From: Fulvia fulva
Taxonomy: Eukaryota > Ascomycota > Dothideomycetes > Mycosphaerellales > Mycosphaerellaceae
Direction of reading: 5' to 3'
DNA length: 64,000 bases
Assembly: GCF_020509005.1 (NCBI RefSeq)
Contig: NC_063013.1
Coordinates: 6,510,001 to 6,574,000, forward strand
Part shown: one piece after another, positions 8,839 to 20,826 of the stretch
Layout of the letters: each line of letters opens with the position of its first letter
Position numbering within the stretch: position 1 is the first letter of the stretch
The notes under the pieces: generated by a model
The model's input: the letters and a program-made list of their open reading frames with translations, nothing else
What the model was told of the DNA's origin: nothing
The model's database searches: none
Made by a program: the position numbers and the translations under genes

Positions 8839-11250
8839 TTACTCATGAGTATCCACCTGCACTGCACCGTTTGAACCCGAACCCTCCTGGTGCAGCCCAC
8901 TAGCAGAATCGGAAGTCGTAGTGGGCTCAGCAATAGCTTCAGTCTTCTCCTCTCCTTCCGACTTCTCTTTCTCCTCTGCTTCTTTGCGCTGTCGCTCTTC
9001 CTCCTCGCGTCGCCTGGCTGCAACTTCCTCTTCGGCCAGTCGTCTTGCCTCCTGCTCACGAGCTCGGACGTAAGCCTCGCCTACACCTGGCCAAAGACTT
9101 GCGACTAGAAGAGCCAAAGCACGCTCGGCAGGTCGCACTTGCTCACGAACCCACTGCCAACGCTGATCGCGATTTGCATTGCGCTGACGCTGTTCCTCGT
9201 CCAGCAGACGCTGAGCTACTTGTGCTGGAGTCGGCATCTGCGCTGGTCTGGCGGCTTGACCTGGTGCAGCTGGATCTTGATTCTGTTGCTGGACAGGCTG
9301 TGGTTGTCCATCTGCTCCAGGTTGCTGAGCTGCAGGTGCACGTTGCTGACCTTCTTGAACAATGCCTTCCCACCATCTCCGCAACGCGCCACCATCACCG
9401 AGAAATCCCAGGCGAATCATCCAGAAGCCTCCAGCGATCGCAAGCAGTGCAAGAGGTCGTTGCCAGCCCATGTTTGTGCCTAGGAGGAAGTAACTAAAGA
9501 TCAAGATTCGTAATAGTAGCCACACATGGCCCATGATCGGCTCCATCAGTCCAAGGAGGTTGGCTCGCGCCGCTGCCGCTGCCGCTTGGCCCTGAGCTGG
9601 CGCCTGTGCAGCTGCATTCGCTTGACCTGGCTGATTGCCCTGATCTTGTGCGGCTCCGGCTGGTACAACAGTGGTTGTAGGTGTTGGTTGAAGGCCACTC
9701 ATGCCGAAGGACTGATGATGTGGCAGCTGTCCAGTGAACGTGCCGTGCTGTGGTGAATAGACGAGAGCGTGGGGCCCACTCGGAGACGAAAGCAAGTAGC
9801 AAGTTACATTTGCGTCCGTACTGATCTGACCTTGGTTCAAAGCTTGTTGTGCGTCCCTCACTTGACGTGCACGCTGTCGCCAGCTCGGAACTTGGCCGAG
9901 ATGAGGTCCAGTCTGTGTGCGTGGTATCGCGAGACCTCCTGGTAGTCCGCCAATCGATGGTCCCATTCTCACGGGACCACGACCACGGTCTGGACCTGAA
10001 CCATGCAGACTCAAAGGATCGATGTAGTTATTGACAGCCTGCGTGCGCTCTTCGAGGCGGTCGATTTGCTCGCGATGCTCTTCTGTGACCATGTCTCTGA
10101 GCTCGGTCAACACACGACGCATCTCGGCGATATTGTCTCGAGCTTGATCCAGCGCAGATGGCCGTTGAGGTTGGCCTTGTTGATGCTGTGGCATACCTGG
10201 CAGTGGTGGCAGTCCCAGCGCCGGGAGATTTGTAGGCATCATGTTCGCGCCTAAGGGCATGTGCTGCGCTGCCATTTGGATGTTTGGAAACTGGAGAGTC
10301 TGCTGATGAATGGTGATGCGTTGACCATTAGGACCGACACCCTCCACGTGAAAGCCTTGTTCGCTCAAAGGTCGAGGTGGAGCAGGTGGCACGTTAAGAC
10401 CAGGATGGTGTTGTGCATGCTGTCCTTCGCCCGATTGTGGATGGGTATGGCTGCCACCATCTGCTTGTTGTGCGGTATCTTGCTGTCCATCACCTTGATG
10501 ATGCTCTCCTACACCCACGTTCTGACCTTCATGAGGCACCGCAGGCGCACCAGGCGGCGCGACCTGACCTTGCATTCCCACAGGACCCTGTACACCGAAG
10601 TTCATTGGCTGGAATCCAAATGGGACGAGTCCGGTATGCAATGCACGCTGTTGGGCGTTCTGTATCATTTGGATCTGCATACGCTGCTGCTGGGCCAACA
10701 CTGCAGCCTGATGTTGCTGCAGGTGCTGCGGAGGAGTGGGGTGTGCATGTCCGGGCGGCAAGAACCCCGGTGGGGCGTGTCCGGGCGGTTGTTGCAGCTG
10801 TATGGGGGAGATCGCATTCGGATTGTGAAGCTGTTGAGGAGGAAGGTGTGGTGCACCAGGCGGAGTGGGCACGGTAGCCGGACTTCCAGATCGGGTTGGG
10901 GTTGTATTCAGTCCAGTCCGGTGAGGAAGAGGTGCAGTCGCGTCCCCATTGCCCTTGACGAGTAGGTGCACCACATACTCGTTCTGAGTAGGGTCTCGGC
11001 GTATGTTCAGCGCATCTGCCACTGTCTGATCGTTGTCGATCAATGCGCGTCCACTGTACAGCAGTCGCTGTCGCTCGGGCGTTGGGCTCGAGGGTATCGC
11101 TTCCTGCAATCGCGCCCGGATCTGACCGATCTTCAAGCTCACTGCGATGTCGTTTCCCAGGGTGAACTCGTCGGCAATGCCTGGTATGTGTCCTGGCGGC
11201 ACCTTGACCCTCAGAGTGATGGTGGTCGGGGGCTCGACGGGAGGGGCCAT
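8839..11250 (-). CDS. Ubiquitin-like domain membrane protein (Herp/Usa1-like)
   Basis: 803 residues, single exon. The ATG at 11250 (MAPPVEPP) is used because the longer frame begins with a TTG. An N-terminal ubiquitin-like domain spans about residues 8-95 (TITLRVKVPPG, then QRLLYSGRALIDNDQTVADAL). It is followed by a long Pro/Gln/His-rich linker, a conserved YLLSSPSGPHALVYSP segment, one or two hydrophobic segments at about residues 570-615, and a charged C-terminal tail rich in Glu, Arg and Lys that is probably coiled coil. This order (UBL, disordered linker, C-terminal membrane anchor) is that of HERPUD/Usa1-type scaffolds of ER-associated degradation, so an ER role is inferred. It shares a 370-bp upstream region with divergent RRB1. 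Confidence 0.75.
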   Translation of the reverse strand: MAPPVEPPTTITLRVKVPPGHIPGIADEFTLGNDIAVSLKIGQIRARLQEAIPSSPTPERQRLLYSGRALIDNDQTVADALNIRRDPTQNEYVVHLLVKGNGDATAPLPHRTGLNTTPTRSGSPATVPTPPGAPHLPPQQLHNPNAISPIQLQQPPGHAPPGFLPPGHAHPTPPQHLQQHQAAVLAQQQRMQIQMIQNAQQRALHTGLVPFGFQPMNFGVQGPVGMQGQVAPPGAPAVPHEGQNVGVGEHHQGDGQQDTAQQADGGSHTHPQSGEGQHAQHHPGLNVPPAPPRPLSEQGFHVEGVGPNGQRITIHQQTLQFPNIQMAAQHMPLGANMMPTNLPALGLPPLPGMPQHQQGQPQRPSALDQARDNIAEMRRVLTELRDMVTEEHREQIDRLEERTQAVNNYIDPLSLHGSGPDRGRGPVRMGPSIGGLPGGLAIPRTQTGPHLGQVPSWRQRARQVRDAQQALNQGQISTDANVTCYLLSSPSGPHALVYSPQHGTFTGQLPHHQSFGMSGLQPTPTTTVVPAGAAQDQGNQPGQANAAAQAPAQGQAAAAAARANLLGLMEPIMGHVWLLLRILIFSYFLLGTNMGWQRPLALLAIAGGFWMIRLGFLGDGGALRRWWEGIVQEGQQRAPAAQQPGADGQPQPVQQQNQDPAAPGQAARPAQMPTPAQVAQRLLDEEQRQRNANRDQRWQWVREQVRPAERALALLVASLWPGVGEAYVRAREQEARRLAEEEVAARRREEEERQRKEAEEKEKSEGEEKTEAIAEPTTTSDSASGLHQEGSGSNGAVQVDTHE

Positions 11251-11620
11251 GTTGGCGGTGGTGGAAGTCCTAAGAGATACAGGTTGGGTGTCGCATCGCA
11301 GGACGGTGTTCTTCCTACTCGAGTCCAATCAGCAGCAGTACAGTAGTAGGATGGTCTTCACATGGAAACAATTGATCGAAACGTATCCTCACAAACAGAG
11401 CGAGCTGTCATCACCGCAGCAGTAGCGTGCTCGGAGATCGGCTCGGCTCAGGCCTGCCGAGAACACGCTACGACGCGAAAAGTTTATCGATACAAAATCT
11501 CGACGGGAGCCACTCTGTTCATCATCACACATCAACCGCACACGCTTCGGCTATTTCGTTCTGTAAAAGAACGTCTTGGGCAATACACTCGCTGCATCCC
11601 AAGTCCAGATTACTCTGAAA
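11251..11620. promoter_or_regulatory. Bidirectional upstream region, UBL protein / RRB1
   Basis: 370 bp between two divergent ATGs. No TATA element stands out. It must hold both promoters since neither gene has room elsewhere. Confidence 0.5.
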
Positions 11621-13105
11621 ATGGCAAAGCGCGCTGCTGAAGATGACGAGCCGCAAGGCGTGTCGCTGAAAGCTGGCGATCGTCCAGTGGCGGACAATGG
11701 TGTCGCAGATGGCGAGGAATTCGAGGATGAGTTTGAGGATGAATACGAGAGCGAAGACGAGATCCTCGAAGCTGGCGTCGATGGCCGACCTGACGAAGAG
11801 CGCGAGGCTGAGGAGAAGGCAGCCGGCGCCATGGACGTGGACCAGGAGACCTTCATTCCAGGACGGCACAAGCTCGAAGCTGGACAAACACTAGCACCTG
11901 ATCTTTCGACCTACGAGATGCTTCATACTCTGGAACCAACTTGGCCATGTCTGTCTTTCGATATTGTCAACGACAACCTTGGCGACAATCGCAAGTCGTA
12001 CCCAGCTACTGTGTATGCTGTTGCTGGAACTCAGGCAGAGCAAGGTCGCGCCAAGGAGAACCAGATCATGGTCATGAAGCTCTCAGGCCTCTCAAGGAAC
12101 GACAAAGCCGCCAACATCGATTCTGACGATGAAGATGACGACGATGAAGAATTCACAGACCCGATCCTCGAGACTAAGAGCATCCCTCTGACATCGACCA
12201 CGAACCGCATTAGATCACACCAGTCGCCGCAAGCTAACTCCTCTAGCCCACCTACAACAGTCACTGCCGCGATGCAAGAGTCTGGCGAAGTGCTCATCCA
12301 CGATGTAACTCCTCATCTGCGAGCCTTTGACGAACCAGGCTTCCAGCTTCCAGCCACAGCAAACAAACCACTATGCACCATCCGCGCACACAAGAAGAAC
12401 GAAGGCTATGCGCTTGACTGGTCTCCTCTAGTTCCTGCTGGTAAGCTTCTTACCGGCGATAGTGCCGGCCAGATCTTCGCCACTACGCGTACAGAAGGCG
12501 GCGGCTTCGTCACAGACACGAACGCATATACTGGCCATACTGGTAGTGTGGAAGAGCTGCAATGGTCTCCTAGTGAACGCAACGTCTTCGCTTCTGCCAG
12601 CAGTGATGGCACTGTTAAGATCTGGGACGCACGAAGCAAGTCTCGCAAGCACGCCATTTCCGTCAAGGTCTCTGATTCTGATGCGAACGTTCTGTCCTGG
12701 TCGCATCAGACTCCACACCTCCTTGCATCAGGACACGATGATGGTACGTGGTCGGTCTGGGATCTCAGGCAGTGGAAGACGCCCGACGAGGCCAAGGCTT
12801 CAAAGCCAGTCGCTCATTTCAACTTTCATCTTGGCCAGATCACAAGCTTAGAATGGCACCCGACCGACGACAGTATCGTCTCTGTCTGCTCAGGAGATAA
12901 CACTCTCACACTGTGGGATCTTGCAGTTGAACTTGACGACGAGGAGTCAAGGTACACCGCAGACGTCAAGGACGTTCCACCGCAGCTGCTGTTCGTGCAC
13001 TACATGGAGCAGGTCAAAGAGTCTCACTGGCATCCACAAATCCCCGGCACCGTCATGGCGACTGGTGGAAGCGGATTCGGCGTGTTCAAGACCATCAGTG
13101 TGTAA
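11621..13105 (+). CDS. RRB1: Ribosome assembly protein RRB1 (GRWD1 family)
   Basis: 494 residues, single exon; ATG at 11621 (aaaATGGC) gives the usual MAKRA start and is preferred to a non-ATG start upstream. In yeast Rrb1 is a nuclear chaperone of ribosomal protein L3 needed for 60S assembly. Family features in order: acidic N-terminus (EDEFEDEYESEDE), the TWPCLSFDI motif near residue 105, a second acidic run (DDEDDDDEE), then WD repeats including HTGSVEELQWSP ... DGTVKIWD, LLASGHDDGTWSVWDLR and SVCSGDNTLTLWDL. The C-terminus VMATGGSGFGVFKTISV is typical. The stop lies 46 bp from the end of the convergent membrane-protein gene. Confidence 0.93.
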   Translation: MAKRAAEDDEPQGVSLKAGDRPVADNGVADGEEFEDEFEDEYESEDEILEAGVDGRPDEEREAEEKAAGAMDVDQETFIPGRHKLEAGQTLAPDLSTYEMLHTLEPTWPCLSFDIVNDNLGDNRKSYPATVYAVAGTQAEQGRAKENQIMVMKLSGLSRNDKAANIDSDDEDDDDEEFTDPILETKSIPLTSTTNRIRSHQSPQANSSSPPTTVTAAMQESGEVLIHDVTPHLRAFDEPGFQLPATANKPLCTIRAHKKNEGYALDWSPLVPAGKLLTGDSAGQIFATTRTEGGGFVTDTNAYTGHTGSVEELQWSPSERNVFASASSDGTVKIWDARSKSRKHAISVKVSDSDANVLSWSHQTPHLLASGHDDGTWSVWDLRQWKTPDEAKASKPVAHFNFHLGQITSLEWHPTDDSIVSVCSGDNTLTLWDLAVELDDEESRYTADVKDVPPQLLFVHYMEQVKESHWHPQIPGTVMATGGSGFGVFKTISV

Positions 13106-13151
13106 CAACGTGCACGCAATAATACCTAGGATCGTCACGTTTGGACTTGTG

Positions 13152-13919
13152 TCATAGATGTCGGACAAACTTCTGCACAACCGAACCATAGCCGGCCAGA
13201 ACAGTCAGACTACCAAACAGGCAGTCACGCTTGGCATCCACTAGCCTTGGGCATGGTCTCACACGCTTGTTCAGCAGCTTACAGAGCGAAACGACCGCGA
13301 AACTCAATGCGAGCGAAGACGCGAAGAATCTATTCGTCCTTCTGACGGCCTGATCGACTCTAGCACCCCAGTCGTACTTCGACTTGCTCCAGCTGTCAAC
13401 CCCAAGAATGACAATCATACACCAAAGAACCAAATCTATCATCAACCATCCCAACACCAGTGCCGTAGGCCCACTGAAACGCCCATAATGTTCAAACAGC
13501 TGAATGTTCAAACCACTGCTGGAAACCCTCTCACGCCCTCCCCTTCCCTCTCTCCATATCCCTCGTCTCCACCCCATTCGCCCTCATCATCAACGTCTGA
13601 CTACTCGACTGTGTCGTCGCCTCCGAACTCGACATATCCTTCAACGCCACGCCCGGCGCCCCCGTAGTATCTTCGTCTCTGCCACCTAGGAATGTCACAA
13701 CAGCTGCACTACATAACGTGAGTACTTCATTTCCCTGGTGTTCTGGGAAGACGGATCTTACAGAATAAACCATATTGCAACCAACATGGCCAACACGCCA
13801 TATGCCAACGTCCTCTCATTCTGAATCCGATCCATATCCATGCCTGCTGGAAAAGCGTTGACGTCTGTCTTCACGTCGCGGACGAAGTGGTGGAGGAGTG
13901 AGCCCATGGCTGAAGACAT
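13152..13919 (-). CDS. Unknown fungal membrane protein, three exons
   Basis: Exons 13762-13919, 13535-13708 and 13152-13473 join across introns of 53 nt (13709-13761, GTAAGA donor) and 61 nt (13474-13534, GTGAGA donor). The total of 654 nt is divisible by three and codes for 217 residues. The start MSSAMGSLLHHFV leads into a helix (LAYGVLAMLVAIWFILAAVV). A polar Ser/Thr loop follows, then two or three further hydrophobic stretches: TALVLGWLMIDLVLWCMIVI, SLALSFAVVSLCKLL and LFGSLTVLAGYG. I do not recognise a family and infer only a multi-pass membrane location. Read as separate frames the gene would be missed. Confidence 0.65.
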
Positions 13920-15220
13920 GTTGATAAGTTGGCGTGGACTCGTGGTCGGTGGTACAATGTGGATCTGTCCAAGGTGTCGTCCAAGAAAGTGTGTGTAGCG
14001 ACTGTGAATGTGTTGTCCAATCCAGAAGTGAATTCCAAAAAGCGTGAATGTAGTAGCGTGAGTGGAGTGGAGTGGAGAGGTCGCAAACAAGTTCGGTCAG
14101 TCGTCAATCAGTGTGGTAAGTAACAACAAACACCAATCGATATGCCGAAACACCACGAAACTGCACACACAGACACCCTCCAAGACCCGACCGGTGCAGC
14201 AGCACTCTTATCACTCCCCCAAAAACGACACCCACCATCCCAGTTCCAGTCCCAGTCCCAATCCCCCGTCTCGATCATGAGGCTGTGCACGCGGCACGTC
14301 AGGTCCTAAGGTCCGGGGGCTACCCACCCTACCAACACCAAGCACCAAGACAAAGGCTACATCAACTTTCCAAGACACACTTTCCCCAGACACGCTGACG
14401 TACCACTCGTTACACCCTCGTCCATACTGCCTGTCAGCCGCACATGTGCACCGAATTCTGACACAAAGAACACACACTTGAACCCCGATGCCGGGATCGC
14501 GGCATTCCGCTATGTGATTCACGCCCAACGAACGACGAACGCATGTGCCAGCTCTCGGGCGGAAGTCGATAAAACAACCATGGATCTTGGAATTACCTTG
14601 GCATCCGCGCCTTGGATCCAAGGATTGTCTCGCGTTCCGCCGCCAGGCCATCTTACTCCTTATCGCGAGCAGGAGATAAGGACACACACGTGCTAGCGGA
14701 TCGCGATGATGTGATGTGTTTTTGCTTGTGCGCGTTTCTTGGTATGATTGGGGTATGAGAAGCTGCCAAGTAGTAGTCTCTTCTTGTTTGGCGTGGTTTC
14801 TGTCAACATATACACACTATGAGATCGATCGGTATCGGTAGCTAAAGCACATGCAACAACTGTCAGGCTTAGCCTCTAGTGACGGGGTCCTCCGGCATCC
14901 CTCTTTCGCTCCTCCAAGGTTCAGCCCTTCGCTCCACTATTGGGCTGCAATACGCAATATGGACTGAGGTGGACGACCGCTATCGCAAAACGCTCATCAG
15001 TACGCACAAAAAGGAGGTAGTCAAGATTTCTAGAAGTACAGGTGGGTTATCCAGGTCGCTGTTGTGACTGTGTACAAGGAGAAACATCCAAGAGAGAGCG
15101 TTGCGTCAGAGCCTTGCTGGGGTATATGGCAAATCGTTAGAGTAGTCATGGCGCGATAATGAAATCCAAAAAGCGGGTACTCCTGCAGGCTGCTGTGTTT
15201 CTCCAGGAGGGACTGGGTGC
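13920..15220. other. Intergenic, no gene seen
   Basis: 1.3 kb with short, overlapping frames only. A small gtggagtggagtg repeat is at about 14060-14076. No RNA gene recognised. Confidence 0.5.
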
Positions 15221-18200
15221 TTATGCCCAGGCCTTCCAGTATGTCTTCAAGATGTGTAAGACTTGGCGCTGCGTCATGGCATCTTCGCAGGCCGTCTGTA
15301 GTGTGGTGCCGTCGTGAAACTCGAGCATGATGGAGTAGGACAGCTCCTGCATGTCGAGGTCCGGTACGTAGGGGAGCTTAAAGTCGTTCAGGGCGAACTT
15401 CTTCAGCGCAACGCCTTTGTGAATTTCCATGGCTTGGGCGATGGCGAATTGCAGATATCCAGAGTCGTCGATCGTCACGATCCGACGCTTCCATAACTGG
15501 CGATGTATGAGTATGTACCCCACTGTACTCCGATAGCTGACTTACCAAGGAATCAGGAAACTGCACGTTGAGATCGCCAACTACGACTGCGGGAGGTGTG
15601 TCGGATTTCTCGTGGACCGAGCTCACCCGACTGTTTGTTCCTGTGGTACCGGGAGTGGGTGCGGCCGCACCGATCGTCTCATACTCAAAAAGGCTCGCCG
15701 CGCTGCTCTGCTGTTGAGCTCCACTCTTGCGCTTGTTAGAGCCTCCGAACGGTAATATGCTCATGCGCTTCATGAAACGACTTGCTTTGCTACCCTCCTT
15801 AGGAGCAGCATTCTCATCGTTCGATCGAATAGAAGGCGTTGAGCCGCCTGTCCGGGTACCTGGTGGTGGAGGAAACTCATCCAGTCCTGGTGTGGAGACG
15901 GGTATGGAGGAGTTCTGATGCTTGTGCCGGCCGAATCGACTGTTTCCTGCCGAATGCATCGTTCGCGCTTCGGTCGAGCTGCGCGACAAGACCGGCGATA
16001 ATGCTGGCGTGGATGTCTCCGACTGAGTTTTGGCAGTACGAATCGATGCTGGACGGTTTCCAGGTCTTCCAGCATCCCGCTCATTGTTGACCACGTACTC
16101 TGACTGCTGCAGTGCTTCGCGACTATCCTCGGCCACGCTCTCGCTGATCACATTCGGTCGAACAATACGCGCAGTCACCGAGACGGAGTTTCTGTTGGTC
16201 GCAGGATCACGTTGAACACTCCAGACTGGCGCGTTCTCTGGAGCACCACTTCTCGCTGGAGAATGGGCAGCACGATTGCTGCTGTGCCGGCGGTAAGATG
16301 TAGGTCCTGATCTCGTGGGTCGCGGTGCGAATCCATTTGGCGAGACTTCCGGAGTCAACGGCCGTGATTGTAGAGACAGAGCCTGGATCCTCTTGGAGAT
16401 TTCCGACGATACATTTCGTGACAAACCTGACGTGGAGTCCCTCTTCTCGCCAGGTGGAGTCAGGGTCCTTGGGACGACCATACGAGACAAGTCCGGCGCC
16501 AATCGTTCATCTGAGCCCTTGTCTGTAGGGGACGATCCCATCCTGGTGATATTCACTGACCTGACAGACGCTAACGTGTCGGCGCTAGGACGACGCCCGG
16601 GGAGTGTTGGTGTCAGGGGAGATCTTGCAACGGTGACGGGCGTTGCTTCTACAATGATGGCGCTATGCAGCTCATCCAGCAAGTCGTCGTCGTCAGATGT
16701 GAAGTCGTCAGGATTTCCAGAGTTCAAGTCTGTCTGCAAAGGCTCGACATAACCACGGCGACGCTTGGCCAGATCACTGTTCTGCCGCCTAGGGGACGAT
16801 GGCGATTCTTCCGGAACCTCAGTGCCAGAGTCTTCCACCGTGGAACCCTCACCGTCGGCTTCTACGGCGGGCTGAAGGATGGGTTCATCCGAGGTCATTG
16901 GCCTCGATCCGTCCGCCATGATGATGGTTGGAACAGGAAGCTCTTCTGTAGACGCAGGTTCTTGCACAAAAAACTCCGATCGCTCAGTGGGCGTTTTGCT
17001 TTCAATGGATGCAGCATCGTCGGGCTGCAATTGCGAGTTCGTTTCCTCTGACGCGTTATCGATCTCCTTGGGTGATTCCTGAATAATAGGCGGGGGAACC
17101 GGGGTGCCTGTCGACTGACTCGTAGGTATGGTTCCTGGTTCTGGTGTACTCGGCTTGGATGCACTTGGCGTGGATTGCAAATCACGATCGCCACTGGCCT
17201 TATCCTGCTTCCTATAATGCATCTCGATGCCCGAGTCTGCTTTACTCGATTGTGGTTGCTCCTCCTCGTCAGTCGCTGCTTCCTGTTCAGAAGCTGCCTC
17301 AGGGGTCCTTATGATCTTGATTGTTCTCGTTGGGATACTATCTGACACATCCGGGACCTTCGGAATCGCGGGTGCATCGTCATCAAATGTCGGTCTCGAA
17401 GGTGGTTCCTGGGATTTACGAAGCTGCCTTCGTCTCAACTCCACGGCTTTCATCAGCCTGATCTTGTCGGGCGTCATGCCGTGCGATTTGTGAGAAGGCG
17501 CAGATCTGACACTCCCTCGCGTAGTAGGCCGTGCGGAGTAATCTGGAGTCTCAGGAACCGGAGGTGGCGGTGGTGTAATGTATGCTGTAGGCGCAGGTGG
17601 CGTTGGCCGCGCAGGTACAGCAAGCCCGTTTCCAGAAGACTTCGGCCTGAGCGTCTCCTGCTTTCTGTTCGCGGGCCGAAAGCTCGCTGGCAGTGCAGAT
17701 GTTCTGGCTACTGCAGGACTCTGGATCTTCTCCGGGGAGTGGACAGGTCTAGGAGCCAGCTTCACCTTAGGTTTGAACAACTCGTCGAATTTACTGAAAC
17801 CGTAGGGATCGTCGGCTAAGGAGTGTGTTGACACTGTTCGCTCGCTCATGCTTGCGCTCCTTCCTGTTCTTGAACTCTTTTGTGTGCTGGATGCACTTCC
17901 CTCGGCGGGAAGGGCTGGCAAATCGCGATCGCGCATTTCTGCTGCGGACGAGGGCTGTTTGGAGGATGGTTTGGGCGAGACGGGCACCTCTGTGGCGTCC
18001 GAGGCGTCGGTAGCGGTTCTTTGCGACGCTGAATCAGAAATGTCCTGCACTTCTTTCGAATGCTGCGCAGAGTCCTGCTTGACAGCTTCCGTATCGTCAG
18101 ACTCCACAGGTAAAGAGACTTCCGGCAGAGGCGTTTCCAGCGGCGTGATCGAAGTGTGTCCTGCTTCTTCGTGGACAAGGTACTGCGACATGGACTGCTT

Positions 18201-18962
18201 GAGAGGTGACGCAGGTGAAGCAGCGCGTTGTTGTCCGAGTAGCTGCGGAGATTTGCCGACCCCGAGTGAAGATGTCCGTTTCCCAAACTTCTTCATGTGT
18301 TCTGCCCGGCGATCCATCTTAGGCCTTGGCGGGGCAGACAAGCTATTCGACGACGTCTCCGCCCGCGCCTGGCCATCTGCACCTTCCCCATTATCCTCCG
18401 CATCTTCGCTGATCTCGTCAAGTCGCTTCGTCGATGGCGAGGGTGAAGGCGATGCAGAAGCTGTGCGCAGCTGGAACGAGGCTGCAAGCGCGGTGTCGTT
18501 GAGACCCTCTCCATTCGTAATCTCGAGCAGCGTTTCGTAGGGCGAATATCGTTCGAGGATGTCTTGGAGGTGAACGGCGGTTCGCGCTGTGGTTGCGCAA
18601 CGTCAGCCAACAGTCCTGCTATCCCGGCTTTACACTTTAACCCACCCTGCAGCAGTCGCGAAGTCCCGTCTGGTATGCATTTGATGAGTATCCTCCGCCG
18701 CCGGTATATGATCAGGCCATACAGCGGCGATGCCTCTGAATAGCCCAGGATCGCATTGCGCGCCTCCGACACTCCGCTCTTGCCTCGACCCAACAGCTCT
18801 ATCGAGTCCCTCGAGGTGTACTTGAGCAGAAACCTGTGCTACGTCAGCAAGCCATATTGAATATGGCGGTCCTGTATATGAAACGCACCACCCGCCGGCC
18901 TCTGCGATCGCGGACTGATATGCATCCTGAACCTCTGGTGTGTCAAGGCCATTGAGTGACAT
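15221..18962 (-). CDS. Large ADF-H-like / PH-like domain protein, 1192 aa
   Basis: Four exons: 18889-18962, 18646-18833, 15546-18586 and 15221-15496 (3579 nt, divisible by three). Introns of 55, 59 and 49 nt have consensus sites, e.g. GTAAGT at 15540-15545. The N-terminal ~130 residues (MSLNGLDTPEVQDAYQ, WFLLKYTSRDSIELLGRG, SPLYGLIIYRRRRILIKCIP, ARTAVHLQDIL) resemble an actin-depolymerising-factor homology domain as found in fungal proteins of this layout. A very long, Ser/Pro/Thr-rich disordered middle follows. The C-terminal ~100 residues (LNVQFPDSLLWKRRIVTIDD ... LEFHDGTTLQTACED) have the pattern of a PH-type fold. Homologues are often named GPI-anchored glycoprotein in databases, but no signal peptide or GPI signal is visible here. 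A cortical actin/membrane adaptor is my inference. Confidence 0.8.
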
Positions 18963-20239
18963 GGCTCGCGCGTGTGCGGGTGGTCCTTCCGGTCAGTCTA
19001 GGCGCGCTCCGTTTCCAGTGACGGAAGAAAGGTGAGAGTGCTGTGGTGGACTGGTTCCATGAGCGGCGCCGGTGACATGACACCTGATTCACGCGACAGC
19101 TCTCGCAAGGGACGCCTTCCACTCTTCTACATGTATGAGACACAGACTTTGTTGACGGCAGGGAAAGATAGCACGCAGCAAACTGGCAGGAGACCAGGTT
19201 AGCCATCCTCCACTTGCGCCGTCCCGCACACTAGCTGCGAGTTCACGCAAAGTCAAGTCTGCACTACGACCCTTGCCAGTCTTTACTCCTCCTTTCCCGA
19301 ATGCAGAGCCAATCGAAGCATCGCGTTGTGCTCTGCAGATGCCACGCCGTCGAGCATGGTGGCGTTATGCCTGTTCCAGCACCCGCACGAGCACCGTCAC
19401 CAGATCTAGTAGAACTACTCATCCACATGCCAGGGTCGATACCTATATAATATCACACTGCCCGCCTGCATTGACTGTCATAGCGTTCGATTACTCTGCA
19501 CGACTAGAGCCTCCAACGTTCATCATCTCACGCATTGACTTATTCTACAGCACCCGACTCCCGCGTTACGAGATTGGCGAATCCACCTGCCGCTGCGGAC
19601 GACAACGTGCTGTTCATGCAGTACCTCAACGTGGAGGCGCATACACACGGCGGGATTGTTTCACATTGATTCGCAGAGTACTCCCAGTCGACTGCTGAAC
19701 GCAGCGCATCATGTCAACGACCCGTGCGAGCCATGCAGGCGCAGTCCGCCGGCTGCAAGAGACGAAAGCGCCTTCGGACTTCGGTAGATATCTATGGCTC
19801 ACGACTCTCGATCGTCAACATCATCTGCCGGCTCGGGCGAACTCCTAGGTAGAGGTAAGTAATGATGTCCTTGACATCAACCAGCGGCCGCAGTCTTGGA
19901 GATCATCATTGCCGAAGTCAAGCGATCAGCAGTTTTCTATGGCACCAACCCTCGGCACCACGAAACTCCGATGGCGTTACAACTTGCTCTACTCACCGTG
20001 GCATGTCCATGCCAGGTTGGATTCAAGGCTGCAGGAACGATGATGACTGGTTCAGGCTGCCGGCTGCCGACGAATGGTCAGCTCAGCTGCAGACTGCAGT
20101 CTTGAGCTCCACTCCGCTTCTGCCTCCACCTTGCACTCTTGCCATGTATAACTTCGCGCGGGGTATTCGTGATTCGCTGCAGCACACAAACACTACACCA
20201 AAGTTCAAGCACCGAGGCGTCGAACCAGGATACTTCGCA
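18963..20239. other. Intergenic between divergent genes
   Basis: 1.28 kb between the ADF-H-like gene and the OHCU decarboxylase gene. Frames seen here (for instance 19273-19698) have no recognisable content. It probably holds both promoters and the 5' leader of the decarboxylase gene. Confidence 0.5.
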
Positions 20240-20826
20240 ATGGCCACAACGAAGCTTCCGGCTATTGAAACTGTACCAGATCTTCCGACCGACGATAGAG
20301 CTGCGATACTCGACCTATTGTTTGAGCCCAGCAAACAACTTCACTCTTTATCGGTGCCACTGCTACACGAAAAGTCCTTTGAGTCGTATGGGGATCTCAT
20401 TGCAGCAGTGGGCGTGCAGCTGACCGACCTATCGGAGTCCGCATCATCCTCCGACACAGAATGGCTGGAGAGTATACTAGGATCCCATCCCAGGCTTGGA
20501 GCAAAGAAGGTTGAGAGCACACAGTCGCAAGCAGAGCAATCGCAGTTACAGGGCAATGCCGAGGAGGCAGAACAGCTTCGAGCTTTGAACGAGGAATATG
20601 AAATGAAGTATCCTGGACTGCGATATGTCGTGTTCGTAAACGGCAGAAGCCGACCAGTCATTATGGAGGACATGCGCAATCGTATCGCAAATGGCGATTT
20701 GAAGTCGGAGCGGGCTGCTGCGATTCGAGTGAGTCAAGGAATGCCGTGCAGAAGCATATAATGTGGCTGACATAAGAGAAGGCAATGTGCGAAATCGCGG
20801 CCGATCGAGCCTCCAAGTTGGCCTGA
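20240..20826 (+). CDS. OHCU decarboxylase (urate catabolism)
   Basis: 2-oxo-4-hydroxy-4-carboxy-5-ureidoimidazoline decarboxylase makes S-allantoin in the last step of urate oxidation, allowing purines to serve as nitrogen source. Exons 20240-20728 and 20782-20826 (intron of 53 nt, GTGAGT donor) give 177 residues. Motifs: IETVPDLPTDDRAAILDLLFEPS, SYGDLIAAV, ILGSHPRLG (the catalytic His-containing loop), LNEEYEMKYPGLRYVVFVNGRSR, and after the intron AMCEIAADRASKLA, the usual C-terminus. The ATG at 20240 gives the family length; the frame is open further upstream but without family-like sequence. No peroxisomal SKL terminus is seen (it ends KLA, preceded by S), so location is uncertain. Confidence 0.92.

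Noticed and set aside
18293..18793. Separate gene upstream of the ADF-H-like protein
   Set aside because: It is the second exon of that gene read through the intron; splicing joins it in phase.
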